A stretch of 64,000 nt of DNA from Peromyscus leucopus (lineage: Eukaryota; Chordata; Mammalia; Rodentia; Cricetidae), in contig NC_051072.1 of assembly GCF_004664715.2 (NCBI RefSeq), positions 29,719,994 to 29,783,993 on the forward strand, in the 5' to 3' direction. The notes beneath the pieces are model-generated. The model searched no databases, was not told the DNA's origin, and saw nothing but the letters and a program-made list of their open reading frames with translations. The position numbers and the translations under genes were made by a program. This document shows positions 21,930 through 33,130 of this stretch, piece by piece (the stretch's first letter is position 1; each line of letters opens with the position of its first letter).

Positions 21930-22594
21930 TCATTAGACCCGAGATAGATGAACTACCAGACTTCAAGCATAGCTATTATGTTATCCCCAATTCATCAGTC
22001 TCACATCTAAGACAGTTGTGGAACAGGATGGAGCGGGCATGTGCTGCAGTTACCAAGACAGTTTATAAAACTTCCCTCTGGTCAGGTGTTCAGCCTCCCT
22101 TCTGGAGCCCTCCTAGTTTGTAATGATTTTCTAGTCACTTTGCAACTAATGTGTATGCAGAAGGACAGGAAAGAGTCGCAAATGAGGGTGCCGTCCAGTG
22201 GCGGTATCTTGGCCTTCACAGGAGTAGAAAGCAGCTACAGGAAGCTCCTGGCTTCTGGATGTATAGCATCCTTCTTCTTTTTCTACTTCTCTTACTTTTT
22301 CCTTCTTCCCTCCCCCTCCCCTCTTCTCTTCCTGGATTGCATTTTTCAACCTCATGCTCCAGGACAGAGATCGTTTAAGTTAGGGCTTCCTAACCTCAAG
22401 ACTCTCCATATTTTGATACAAATGAGTTTTGCTTCACAAAGCTGTCCTGCACATAATAGCATATGAAGACCACCCCTAATCTCTACCTGCCAAATCCATA
22501 GTAGTCTTCCTATCTCTATAGTCAAGACAATGAGAAGTATTTCCAAACATTATTAAATCTCCCTTTGATTATGAACCACTGATTAAACAATATG
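21930..22594. other. unrecognised sequence with a pyrimidine patch
   Basis: A C/T-rich patch at 22268-22333. Otherwise no repeat or gene recognised. Confidence 0.35.
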
Positions 22595-22730
22595 ATCTAA
22601 TTTAATTCTCATAATGACTTTTGAAGTAGATCAAATTACCTACTTCCTATTTTAAAGGCGATATAGCGGAGGCTTACAATGTTAAGTATTTGCTCAGAAA
22701 TCACGTGAAGAGTGATTTCTGAATCAGACA
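22595..22730 (-). mobile_element. MIR SINE
   Basis: Reversed MIR: TTAATTCTCATAATGACTTT, TACCTACTTCCTATTTTAAA and GTTAAGTATTTGCTCAGAAA. Confidence 0.65.
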
Positions 22731-22889
22731 TAATGATGAAAACTTAACCACAGAATTGGATGTCATACCTCTAAGTCATGTTCACCACTACTACAAGCTT
22801 TTGTCTTGAATCTGTGTCTTCTGATGTTCTTCTCTTTAAAGGATCCTATTAGACGCATTTAATTTCTTTCAGTCCCTAAACTGCATTTC

Positions 22890-23200
22890 TTTAATGGATT
22901 CCCTTCCTTTGCACATGCTGTTGCTTCTGCCGAGGTTACCTTTGTTCCCCTTTTCTGTATGTGGGAAGTGAGTTAATGAATCCTTATTGTCTGAGCAACA
23001 GTATCCCATCTTTTATCATCTAGACGTGGTCACACTCACATGCCGTCCCACCACATTATCATGGCATTTTGTACTGCACGGATTGCACAGCACAGATTCA
23101 CTGGATAAAAAGGTGTCTTGGGATCCTTTGTATATTAGTTTGTGCTCCCATCTCTGCTGTTGGTCGCTTGCCTGAATGGATAGACTGTACATCTAGATAG
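22890..23200 (+). mobile_element. L2 3' end fragment
   Basis: CTTTGCACATGCTGTTGCTTC is the characteristic L2 3'-end phrase. Following sequence matches only in patches. Confidence 0.55.
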
Positions 23201-23314
23201 TAATGGAAATACAGAAATCTTTTCACTTCAGTTGTGCTAGGCTGTGATCTGTGTGCTTGGCCAAACTCTTTTGAGGCATCTTTTACTTGTTTGACTTCGT
23301 GTGTTTCATGACCC

Positions 23315-23317
<3 letters not shown>

Positions 23318-23405
<88 letters not shown>

Positions 23406-23407
23406 AC
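23318..23407. repeat. compound (CT)n(CA)n microsatellite
   Basis: (CT)n at 23318-23380 switching to (CA)n at 23381-23407. Confidence 0.97.
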
Positions 23408-23409
23408 TT

Positions 23410-24580
23410 ACTTTACTTACCTTATACAAACCATTCATCATTGAATAGATATCCTTCTTGGCATGTCTGGATTCTTACACCTCATACTGAATCCCTCCCA
23501 TAATGGACCTCTCCTTTTCTGTACTTAGGCTATGATTCTTATCTTGGGTCATCTTTTTTTCTATGAATGCTCCTTTGACTCGTCCTCTCCCATGAAACCT
23601 TTGAATTCCAGTGTTCTGTGTAACAGACATAATCCAGAAGAGAAATTGGGACTGGAGATCACGAAACCATAAATGGAACCCAAGAGACTTGAGCTTATTT
23701 AGGGAGAGAATAGAGACCAGAAGAGGCCTTATGCTCTTACACTTAAAGTTGTGGAGGATAAAGAAAAAACAGTGAGGGAGATGGAATAAGATCATCTCCT
23801 GGCATAGAAAGAGAAGCAAGGAAGAAGAGCACCTTTCAAAAAAAGGAAGAAAAAAAAACCTCAAATGAAAAACTATTGTTGACTCAGAAGAGAGGGAAGT
23901 TGGTAGTACAGAAAAAAGTAGGAACAACGGTAGAGGTGATGGTCTTGATCACATGACAGTAGATGGCAACCTTCTGATGTGGAAGAGTTGACCTGCATAG
24001 GACCATGGTTAAGCCACCCTTTGTAGCAGGCAGAAAAGCAGACTACAGAGTGGAGGAAGGGATGTGGGGAACATGTAGACATTACTGTTGTGATAGATCC
24101 TGTTCTCAGTGAGAGGAAGGGGGCAGAGGAGGTGTTTTGAAGTGAGAGTTGTTCTGAGAGCATTGTTTAGAGAATGGAGAAGCTAAAATAAGACTGACTA
24201 TATGAAAATAAGAGCTTTTTTATAGAGTACTAAAAATTAGTGTGGAGTGAGATTTGTGGCATGGTGCCTTACTTTTCTCCAGGCTATGCACGGAATATGT
24301 GGAAAGTTGCATTTCAGTAGAATTAGGGTTTCACCAGGAATCCACGAGAAGAGGAACAAGTGGCACCTTCATGTGTACGTGTCCGTGTACTTCCGTCTTT
24401 TCCCATCACCTACTGCTCTTCTTGTGCCTTCTCCACTTCCGCTCCATTCTCTTTCTTTCTCTGGTTAGTCCTACCTTCTGCTATTATTGCATAACACCTG
24501 TCCCATTGCCCTCTTTATTTCCCATTTCCCTTAGGGTCTTTCCCTCTCTTCTCACAATTCCTTTTCTAGTTTTGTAAGTT
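23410..24580. other. no recognised feature
   Basis: No repeat family recognised. The minus-strand frames 23475-23927 and 23873-24163 are the longest here but show no domain, no methionine-proximal features and no splice context I can support. Confidence 0.3.
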
Positions 24581-24587
24581 CCAAACA

Positions 24588-24639
<52 letters not shown>

Positions 24640-24665
24640 AAACACACAGATACACATACACACAT
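24588..24665. repeat. (CA)n microsatellite
   Basis: Pure CA to about 24637, then degenerate CACA/CATA. Confidence 0.95.
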
Positions 24666-25589
24666 GCACTGAGATGTAATTTTGAATTAAGTTTCCACAA
24701 TGGGAGAAAACATGAGATATTTATTTTTTCTGAGTCTGGCTTATTTCACTTAACATAATGATTTCCAGTTGCATTCATTTTCCTACAGATGTTAGGATTT
24801 AATTTTTATTGCAGTTGCATAAAATTCCATTGTGCATATATGCCATATATTTTATTTTTCAAGACATAGACTTTATTCTTGAAACGTTTGTATGTGTGTA
24901 TAAGGTATTTTGACTGCTGTCTTCACCATTGTCACCTCCTCCCCGCACTCCTGTTAACTCTCCTGCCCTACAAAGCTCTTTTCTACATCCATGTCTTTTG
25001 CTTTGACCCACTCAGTTTAACTATGGCCAGCTGTATGCCCATGGACTTAGAACTGCCCATTGGAACTTGGTGGACTCACTTGTGGGTATATCATTGAAGA
25101 TAATGTCTCACCCTCTCCCAGAGTATGTCACTTAAGTAGTAAGGATTGCACTCCTTAGGCCCCTCACAGATCCATGACTAACTATTGACAGGGTCAGTTT
25201 TGTATTTTCTTATTCATTCATCTGTTGACGGAGATCCTGGATCTTGTGACTAGTACTACTACTATAAACATGGACATGCAAGTATCTCTGTAGTGTGTTG
25301 ATCTAGAGTCCTTTGTGTATATACCTAAGAATTGTGTAGCTGGAACATATGGTAGTTCTATTTTCAGTATTTTGATGAACCTCTGTAGTGATTTCCATAG
25401 CAGATATACAAGTCTGCATTCCATCATAGTTACTGAGGGGTCCTCATTCCCCACATCCTTGTCTGCATTTGCTATTATTTATTTTCTTCATGATAACTAC
25501 TTTAACTGGGGTGGAATGGACTCTCAAAGGAATTTGCATTTTCCTGATGGCTAAGGACATTGAAAACATTCTCAAGTTCTTCTTATTTT

Positions 25590-25803
25590 ATAATGATATT
25601 TATTTTTATTTCATGTGTGTCAATGTTTGCCTGTATATATACCATATGTGTGTCTGGTGCCTACAGAAGCCAGAAGTAGGCTTTGGATGCTCTAGAACTG
25701 CAGTTACAGATGGTTGTGACCTATAATGTGGGTTCTGGAAACAGAACCCAGGCCCTCTGTAAGAGCAATGAGAGCTATTAAACAGCTGAGCCATCTCTAT
25801 GGA
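25590..25803 (-). mobile_element. B3 SINE inside L1
   Basis: TTATTTTTATTTCATGTGTG tail side, GAACTGCAGTTACAGATGG and GAGCCATCTCTATGG head side. An imperfect direct repeat (CTTCTTATTTT / CTTCATTTTTT) flanks it, so the TSD is weak. Confidence 0.75.
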
Positions 25804-25985
25804 CTTCATTTTTTTCCTTTTGAGAACTATCTATTTTGCTCATTTATCCATTTGTTGATTGAATGATTTGGAGTTTTTAGTGCTTGGTTATTGAAGTTTT
25901 CTTTTAATATCCTAGATATTAATCACCTGTCTGTGTACAGTTGACAAAACATTTTCCTTCAGTCTGTAGATTGTCTCTCTACTCT

Positions 25986-26726
25986 TGTCTTCCTCAACGA
26001 TCTATTACTGTGAAGAGGCACCGTGACCATGGCAACTCTTATAAGAAAAGCATTTAATTGGGGCTTGCTTAGAGTTTCAGAGGTTTAGTCCCATTATCCT
26101 CACGATGGGGAGCATGGTAGCTGAGAGTTCTGCATCTGAATCTACAGGCAGCAGGAAGAGAGAGCTACTGGCCTGGCTTGGGCTTTTGAAACCTCAAAGC
26201 CCACCCCCAGGACATACTTCCTCTAGCAAGGCTACATCTAACTCAATATGGCACACCTCCTAATCCTTTCAAATAGTGCCATTCCAGATGCATTCAAATA
26301 TATGAGTGCTGGGGATGTCTTTCTGTATGCTGTGAATGTGTTGCTCTGATTGATTGATAAATAAAATGCTGGTTGGCTAGTAGCCTGGCAGGAAGTATAG
26401 TATAGGCAGGATAAGCAGAGAGGAGAATTCTGGGAAGTGGAAGGCTGAGTCAGGAGATGCTGCCAGCTGCCGCCATGAGAAGCAAGATGTGAAGGCAGAA
26501 CTGGGAAAAGGTACCAAGCCATGTGGCTAAACATAAATAAGAATTATGGGTTAATTTAAGTGTAAGATCTAGCTAGCAAGAAGCCTGAGCCATTAGGCCA
26601 AACAGTTTTAATTAATATAAGTGTCTGTGTGTTTATTTGGGTCTGAGCGGCTGTGAGCCAGGTGGGACTAGGAAAACTCCAGTTTCATATGAGCCTATGC
26701 AGACCATTCTTATTTGAACCACCACA
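25986..26726 (-). mobile_element. MaLR-type LTR inside L1, itself interrupted
   Basis: Reverse strand begins TGTGGTGGTTCAAATAAGAA (ending at 26726) and continues left of the inner insertion through GTGAAGAGGCACCGTGACCA. A perfect 5-bp TSD, ACTCT, lies at 25981-25985 and 26727-26731. Split by the LTR at 26307-26687; without that insert and its second TSD copy it is about 354 bp. Confidence 0.88.
26307..26687 (+). mobile_element. class II-type solo LTR inside the MaLR LTR, family C
   Basis: TG...CA ends (TGCTGGGGATG ... CCAGTTTCA) and a perfect 6-bp TSD TATGAG at 26301-26306 and 26688-26693. Blocks: GATTGATAAATAAAATGCTG, CGCCATGAGAAGCAAGATG, TATGGGTTAATTTAAGTGTA. I recall this as a common cricetid ERV LTR; the orientation is by analogy and is uncertain. 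Confidence 0.82.
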
Positions 26727-27180
26727 ACTCTGATGATTGTTTCCTTTATTGAGGAAATGCTTCTTAACTTCATATAATCCCAATTGTCAATTCTTGCAAT
26801 CATTTATTCTGCTATAAAAGCTTTATTCAGAAAATCATTTCCTATGCTATACTTTAAAGTATTCCTTCTATATTTTCCCTTACAATTTTCTTACAGATCT
26901 TAAATGAAGCCATTGGCTCATTTTGAGTATTTTTTTGGTGTGTTTATATGTGTGCAAGATGAGAAATATATCAATTAAATTGTTTATTCATCAAACACTG
27001 GGTATGCCAGGCTCTAACTGAAAGTACTATGGGCTTACAGATGTTGAGATATGATTTTTACAGACATGGGTTTGTATTTTTATTATTTTATAAGAAATAC
27101 AAAAAGCTTATATAGTATTTATTATATAGATCCCTAAATATGACTAGTGATAGAGAATCATAGTTAAGAGAAAAGATTCT

Positions 27181-27240
27181 GGGATGGGGATATAGCTCAG
27201 TGGCAAATTCCTTGTCTATCAGGGCCACAAAATTAAGAGA
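27181..27240 (+). mobile_element. ID SINE fragment
   Basis: GGGATGGGGATATAGCTCAG, TGGCAAATTCCTTGTC: the ID head with a degraded 3' part. Confidence 0.6.
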
Positions 27241-27304
27241 GAAAGAGTAAAGTTTCTATGACATGTAGAGTTCTTATTCTAATCCTTGTAATCACAGCTG
27301 TGTG

Positions 27305-27435
27305 ATTCAAGCACCAGGGAGACTTGAACTTTTCAGTCTTAGTTTCCATGTTATACAATAGAGAGAGTGACAATATTTTCATTATAAGGCTGCTATTTGG
27401 CCTATATTGATTAATATGGTTTATTCAGCATTCTT
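27305..27435 (+). mobile_element. possible MIR SINE
   Basis: TTCAGTCTTAGTTTCCATGT followed by a TTATAAGGCTG-type centre resembles forward MIR. Diverged. Confidence 0.35.
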
Positions 27436-27607
27436 TGCACATGTAAGAATTTTATGCATCATTGGCTATCATTTGTATTGTTAATCTTGGCTCATACAAT
27501 CTGTCTTGAGAACATCAATGAAAGTCTATCGATACTATTAGCTTGTTCCATAAGTGATAAGTTTACAGTGCAATAGATAAAAGTTAAGCTATCAGAATTA
27601 TCACGTA

Positions 27608-27957
27608 TGTGGTGGTTTTTAAAAAGAATGGCCCCCACGGGCTCATATATTTGGATGGTTAGTCACCTGGGAGTGGAACTCCTTGATAGGATTAGAGGAT
27701 TAGGAGGTGTGGCCTTGTTGGAGGAGATGTGCCACTAGGGGTGGACTTTCAGGTTTCAGAAGCCCCTGCCTGTGGCTTAGGATGCAGACTCTCAGCTACT
27801 GCTCCAGCATCTGCATTTAGGCCACTGTGCTCCGCACATGATGGAAAGTTACCAAACTTCTGACACTGTAAGCAAGCCCTCAATTAAATGCTTTTCTTTT
27901 GTAAGAGTCGCCTTGGTCATGGTGTCTCTGCACAACAATAGAACAATGACTGAGACA
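27608..27957 (+). mobile_element. solo MaLR-type LTR
   Basis: TGTGGTGGTTTTTAAAAAG start, AATGGCCCCCACGGGCTCAT, TAGGAGGTGTGGCCTTGTTG, and TGACTGAGACA end. Near-perfect 5-bp TSD ACGTA / ATGTA (27603-27607, 27958-27962), one transition apart. Confidence 0.85.
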
Positions 27958-27959
27958 AT

Positions 27960-28600
27960 GTATTAAAAAGGGACATTTTAACGCATGAAAATGGAACCCT
28001 TGCACACTGTTGGTGTGAATGCAAATCCGTACAGCCATCCTGCAAAGCAGTTTCTCAAAAATTTAAAAATAGAACTACTATATGATCCAGAAACACCACC
28101 CCAGGTTATTCATATTCCAAGGAAATGAAATCAACATGTCACCAAAAACATCTGCATTTCTATGTTTATTTCAGGACAATTAAAAACAGCAAAGAAAAGA
28201 AAACAATTTAAGTGTCTGTCGGCTGGTAAATGGATAAAGGAAATGTATATAAATATACATAATAGAGTACTAGTCCATCATGAAAAGGCTGAGATTCTCT
28301 TATTTGTGACTACGTGGATGGAATTAGAAATCATTACGTTAAATAAAATAAGCCAGGCATAGAACCAGAAGTACTGAAAAAGTTGATGTCGCAGATGTTG
28401 TGAGAATAGAGATTTGTAGAAGAGGGGGATAGTAGGGGAGTGGTAGGGGTAGTAGGAGAGGTTGATTAGAGGGTGGGAAGTTACTGTTAGAAAGAAGACG
28501 CTCTGATGTGCAATATCATCGTAGGGCGTTATACACAGCAATTAGGTACCATATTTAAAAATAAACTATAGGAAAGGATTCTGAATTATGTATGTTTTGT
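27960..28600 (+). mobile_element. old L1 3' end (ORF2 end and 3'UTR)
   Basis: TTGCACACTGTTGGTGTGAA, GAACTACTATATGATCCAG, GTCCATCATGAAAAGG and AATAAGCCAGGCATAGAACC follow ORF2's end; GGGGATAGTAGGGG and CGTAGGGCG resemble the 3'UTR of older mammalian L1 rather than young rodent L1. Confidence 0.75.
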
Positions 28601-29149
28601 CCCCCACAAATAATAGTTTGCAGATATATATGTTAACCTGACTTGAACACTGAGACATCATGTGGTAGGTACCATATTAATATGTGTCCCTTGGTTCTTT
28701 ATGTATCAGCTAAAAGAAAATTTAAAATGTGAATCTTTTTTTACAGCAAGTTCTCTGATCACTCATCATGAGCAGTGTTAAAGTTTTATGAATGGCACTG
28801 AAATAGCAAAAAAAAGTTTGAAGTTTTATTCTCAGTTATGGAAAAAATAATTTGAATTGGAATATTTAAATTTGGTATTTCACAGCGGAAAAATACAGAA
28901 ATTTTCTTACTGTTATTGTGAACATGGAATTTATGAGCACAAGTGATCTGAAAAGGGAAAAGGGAAATTGTATTTACGGATTCATTAGGGAGAGTTAAGG
29001 GAGATAAATACAGAAAAAAGAAGAGGTTAAAATAACAGTAAGGATGTCTGAACAAGTCTTAAAGAGTCATCTTATTAACTGTCTACCTAAAACACCTATA
29101 ATAGATGTAAATCAGTATATTAGCATGTATACATTGTTTAAATGAAAAT
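28601..29149. other. no recognised feature
   Basis: AT-rich with no recognised gene or repeat. Confidence 0.3.
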
Positions 29150-29736
29150 TTCCATCTAGTTCCTCCTCAAATAGCCATAGACTATCTAACAAAAGCCCCA
29201 ACACTAGGCATGAGAGGCCCTCTTTTGAATAGCCGGTCAGGGTTGTCCAACAGACTCCAAAAAGGCTACTGATACTGCCTTTGGCTGCTCCTCATAGGTG
29301 AAAAGTAAGTCCCTATTGTTGAAGACACCACGAACTTCGGACACAGGGCTCACAGGCCCTGAGATGGGTCTGACCTGAAAGCCCCCTCCCTGTGAACTAG
29401 CTTTTGTGGAACTATGCAAACTTCTGAAGGAGGGACGTAAATAAGAGTCTCGCCCAGCTATGACGCCAATGAACTGCATGCAGCAATTGGCATGGCACAA
29501 TCACCCCGATGATGCAGCAGTGGCATGAATACCTTGGAGGTAACCAACAACTCTCCAGTTGGACTTAATACCTGCTTAAACAGAGGGAAACCACGCCTGG
29601 TATTGGATCCCAGCCAACTACCCAGGGCTAGTGATGTCATAAACCTACAACTGCCACTTTAATAAATCAGCATAATCCATGACTATATCTTAAACATTTG
29701 CCCTCATACCCATAGATAAGATTAGTTCTCATTCCT

Positions 29737-30158
29737 TGTCTTAGTCCTTGCTTCTATTACTGTGATAAAACACCATGGCCATAAACAAACTTGGGGAAGA
29801 ATGGGTTTATTTCACTTACGCTTCTATGTCACAGTCCATCACTGAAGGAAGTCAGGACAGGAACTCAAGCAGGACAAGAACCCGGAGGCAGGAGCTAATG
29901 CAGAGGCCATGGAGGAGTGCTGCTTGCTAGCTTTCCCTTCACGATTTGCTCAGCCTGTTTTTTTTTATAGCACCCAGGACCACCAGCCCAGAGGTGGTAC
30001 CACCCACAAAAAAACGGACCCTCTCATATCAATCATTAATCAAGAAGATGTACACAGGCTGTAAAGGAAACCAACTGTCTTATTAAATAGGAAACACAGA
30101 ACCAATGTAAAGAAAAGCCAAATGCTGGCGTCAACTTGACGTAAGATTAGGCAGCACA
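29737..30158 (-). mobile_element. rodent LTR-like repeat inside L1 (same family as 4126-4540 and 51119-52228)
   Basis: Starts TGTCTTAGTCCTTGCTTC and ends GTAAGATTAGGCAGCACA. Includes GTGATAAAACACCATGGCCA, ACTGAAGGAAGTCAGGACAG and ACCACCAGCCCAGAGGTGG. The TSD is degenerate. The segment at 30065-30120 does not match the rest and may be a small replacement. Confidence 0.7.
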
Positions 30159-30277
30159 CCCTTCATCAAGGAAACTTCTCCTTGCAACGAGACCATTGCA
30201 GAAAATTACAACGGATCAGAATCAGTTGTGGAGCCCAGTACTCACGGATACACCTACAGCATAACTCCTGCACTCAG

Positions 30278-30763
30278 TGCGGTGGTATTTTATTTGTGCT
30301 GATCGTGATAATTATTTGTACGTTAATAAGTAAAGTTTGCCTGGAGATCAGAGGAAAATAGCAAGCCATTTTAAGTAAACACAAAAGTCAGCAGTGGTAG
30401 CACACGCCCTTATCCGATTACTTGGCAGGCAGGGTCTCTGTGTGTTCAAGGCCATACTAGGGAACAGAACCAAGCGTGGTGACACACGCTTTTAATCCCA
30501 GTACCAACCATAGAGACATGGAGGTCTGTATAGACAGGCAGTGACAAGGAAGTGAGGTATCTGGGCTAAGAGCCACTGAGAGGGCAGAACAGTAAGGCAA
30601 TAAAGGCCTGGGTCGACAGGAAGTAGCTCACTTTGGAAGCTGCGATGTGGCAAGGTAAGGTTAGCTGGTGGCTATTCCTATTTCCCTGACCTCCAAGGTT
30701 TTCACCCCTATATTTGGCTCCACGTATTTTTATTTAAAAAGACCGCTTAGAAATTCATCTACA
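30278..30763. mobile_element. class II-type solo LTR inside L1, family B
   Basis: TGCGGTGGTATTTTATTTGT start; GTTAATAAGTAAAGTTTGCC, AGCGTGGTGACACACGC (B1-like), AGTACCAACCATAGAGAC, CATCTACA end. Degenerate TSD ACTCAG / CCTTAG. Same family as 35643-36682 and 53684-54126. Confidence 0.75.
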
Positions 30764-30972
30764 CCTTAGGATTATTGTGGAATAGGGGTCAGAAAGATTG
30801 TAAAGGCCAGAGGAACAAGGAGTTTGCTATGAGGCTGTGTCTCCTAGTGATGTCAGAAGCCATACCCACGAAGTTTCACCAACATGGCTGCCCAAATAAG
30901 ACCCAAATAAAGACCACACCAATAGATATGCTAACCTGGAAGGGGGAAAGCTCAGGATGCTTCAATACTAGA

Positions 30973-31032
30973 CAAAAAAAAAAAAAAAAAAAAAAAAAAA
31001 AAGCAAAAAAACAAAAACAAAAACAAAAAAAA
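30973..31032. repeat. A-rich tract in L1
   Basis: A run of about 30 A followed by (CAAAAA)n. Lies between L1 3'UTR blocks TTCAATACTAGAC and ACTACAGGCAACC. Confidence 0.9.
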
Positions 31033-31440
31033 ACTACAGGCAACCAAGGAAAGCCGAGAATGAGAGATACTGTTTTCGCCCCCTCTGGGGAAGAACACAA
31101 TTGGTTATTCAATACCAAATACCAATTGGTTATTCAATAGCAATGATGGATTGTGACATGGAAGTACAAGTACAGTCATGAAGACATACATACATACGTA
31201 CAAGTGACATTATATTGGCTGAACAGGTTCTATTTATGTATTTAGGAAATGCACACACATATGTTACATATGCATATCTAACATATTTATATATAAAAAC
31301 ATTTGTGTGTGTATATATATATATGTATCAATAATTAAAGAAAGACAAGCCATGAATTTGAAAGAGAATGGGGTGGTGTGTATATGCTAGGATTTTGAGG
31401 GAGGAAAGGGAAGGGAGAAATGATGCTCTAATCTCTACAA

Positions 31441-32240
31441 CAGCAGCAACAACAAGGAAATGGGCAACCAGGTATTTACACACCAGAAAGAAAAAGGTAA
31501 ATGCACTTTAGAGATGAGGAAACAGATGAGCACACGGGCTGGCATTAGGATGGGAACTGCACACGGGACGGAGAAGGAAGCGACTTGGCAAATGGACCAA
31601 TGCCATGAACTGGGAGTGGGATATAGCAAACGGAAATTCCCACCGATTGCGCTCTTCACTCAGGGCCCTTTAAGTAACGCTATTATGCCTTTTGTTTGTA
31701 GAGTTAGATAACTCTTCCCACCACTTCAAGGCGACATGTATTTAGTATCCATAAGTGATCCATAAAATGTTTAGTTTTCAGAATGGTTTGCTGATTTTTT
31801 TTTTCCTTTCTGGTTTTGTACAAAGCAGTTGTAGAGCATCCCCTCCTAATTGGATAGAACATTTCATAACTTTCATTTATTTAATTGTGGCAATGTATTT
31901 ATTGGGTAATTATGTGTTTCAGTGAGTGGGAGTGTGTGCAGTTTTCATTTAATCTTTACAAAGTGTTGCTAAATAGCACGTCTATATCACATATTGATAG
32001 GGAAAGACGAGACACCAGGGGGACAGCTAGCTTGTTTGTGTGGAAGTGGAGCTGGATACAAGATCTGTGTGCTTTTAAAAATGGCTCTACATAGTTTTTA
32101 GAAATTTGTATTTCATCATTTAAAATGTACTAATAGCATTCTTTTTTTTTCCTGTAGAGTATTCTTAGTTAGTTTTCAGGTGGATTGTTTTTTTAAAGAA
32201 ACAACATATTCTCCATGTTTTGATTACATTAAATATGTAT
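31441..32240. other. no recognised feature
   Basis: No repeat or gene recognised. Confidence 0.3.
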
Positions 32241-32244
32241 TATT

Positions 32245-32384
32245 ATTTAATTTGCATGTGTCTGTCTGTCTGTCTGCATCACTGTACCTACATGGAGGTC
32301 TGGAGACCATTTTGAGAAGTTGGTTTTCTGCGGAATTGAACCCAGGTCATCAGGCTTTTTAACTACTGTTTCAGTCTCCTTGCT
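32245..32384 (-). mobile_element. B3/RSINE-type fragment
   Basis: (GTCT)n at about 32260-32276, then CATGGAGGTCTGGAGACC and GAATTGAACCCAGGTCATCA: a reversed tRNA-derived SINE. Confidence 0.55.
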
Positions 32385-32815
32385 TGTTACAGGTCTGTTT
32401 ACATTGACTATGTACGTTTGGATTTCTTTCTTTGCTCTCTGTCCTGTTATATTGATCTTTGTATCTGAGTTTTTTTATTTTTATTTTATTTTTAAATTTT
32501 TTTATTTTTTTATTTTTTTGAGACAGGGTTTCTCTGTGTAGCGTTGCGCCTTTCCTGGAACTTGCTTTGTAGACCAGGCTGGCCTTGAACTCACAGAGAT
32601 CTGCTTGGCTCTGCCTCCCGAGTGCTGGGATCAAAGGCTTGCGCCACCACTGCCCGGCTGTATCTGAGTTTTAAGCTGGTATAAAGTTGTTGATTACTCT
32701 AGCTTTGCAGTGTAATTTTAAATTAGGAATTGTGATGTCTCCAACTTGGTTTTCCTTCTTCAGAATTGCTTTGGCTATTTGGGGTCTTTTGTGGTCCAGT
32801 GTTGTTGGAATACAG
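32385..32815 (-). mobile_element. L1 ORF2 fragment, reversed, interrupted by B1
   Basis: GATTACTCTAGCTTTGCAGT, AATTGTGATGTCTCCAAC and TTGCTTTGGCTATTTGGGGT are reversed ORF2. A young B1 interrupts at 32474-32659. Confidence 0.75.
32474..32659 (-). mobile_element. B1 SINE inside L1, with 13-bp TSD
   Basis: Reversed B1 with T-rich tail at left, TTGAGACAGGGTTTCTCTGT, GTGCTGGGATCAAAGGC and head CACTGCCCGGC. Perfect TSD GTATCTGAGTTTT at 32461-32473 and 32660-32672. Confidence 0.95.
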
Positions 32816-33130
32816 TCAAAAGAATGATGCACGGTGAACAATGTCTTGGGGGAACTGAGAGAGAGGCTCCAGGGAAAAAAATGGCAGAGGGCCTTTTACC
32901 TTAGGTGCATTTTGTTCCCTGGATTGTTCTTAGATGTGACTTAATGCCTCCTGTGACATTTCACCAGCCTTCACAGAACAGAAGTTACAGTTTAGAAATA
33001 CACTGTGTTGACTTCTCAGCTGACCTAAGCAGATCTTGTCTGCTAGATCTGGGGTCTGAGGACCTGAAAGAATGAGATAAACTATGGTCTAATGCTGTAG
33101 ACATCCTTACTTCAGTTTTGGTGTGCTTTT

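Larger units (their letters stand above)
24667..26985 (-). mobile_element. L1 ORF2 region, reversed, interrupted by nested elements
   Basis: Reversed ORF2 C-terminal DNA: TTATTTCACTTAACATAATG, TGATGGCTAAGGACATTGAA and TGAAGCCATTGGCTCATTTT. The minus strand at 25220-25450 encodes YTKDSRSTHYRDTC, recognisable as the L1 ORF2 C-terminal YPKDxxS...YKDTC segment. It is interrupted by a B3 at about 25590-25803 and by a MaLR LTR at 25986-26726. Stops and shifts make it non-functional. Confidence 0.85.
29150..31440 (+). mobile_element. L1 3'UTR (Lx-like), interrupted by two LTRs
   Basis: Ordered 3'UTR blocks: GGTTGTCCAACAGACTCCAA, ATGATGCAGCAGTGGCATGA, GAGACCATTGCAGAAAATTA, CACCAACATGGCTGCCCAAA, CAATTGGTTATTCAATACC and GAGGGAGGAAAGGGAAGGGA. 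Interruptions are at 29737-30158 (reversed LTR) and 30278-30763 (class II-type LTR). An A-rich expansion sits at 30973-31032. A duplicated CCAATTGGTTATTCAATA-type segment lies at 31097-31140. Confidence 0.8.

Noticed and set aside
24247..24577. possible exon from overlapping plus frames at 24247-24577
   Set aside because: Pyrimidine-rich end next to a CA repeat, with no domain. A polypyrimidine run followed by AG is not by itself evidence of a splice acceptor.
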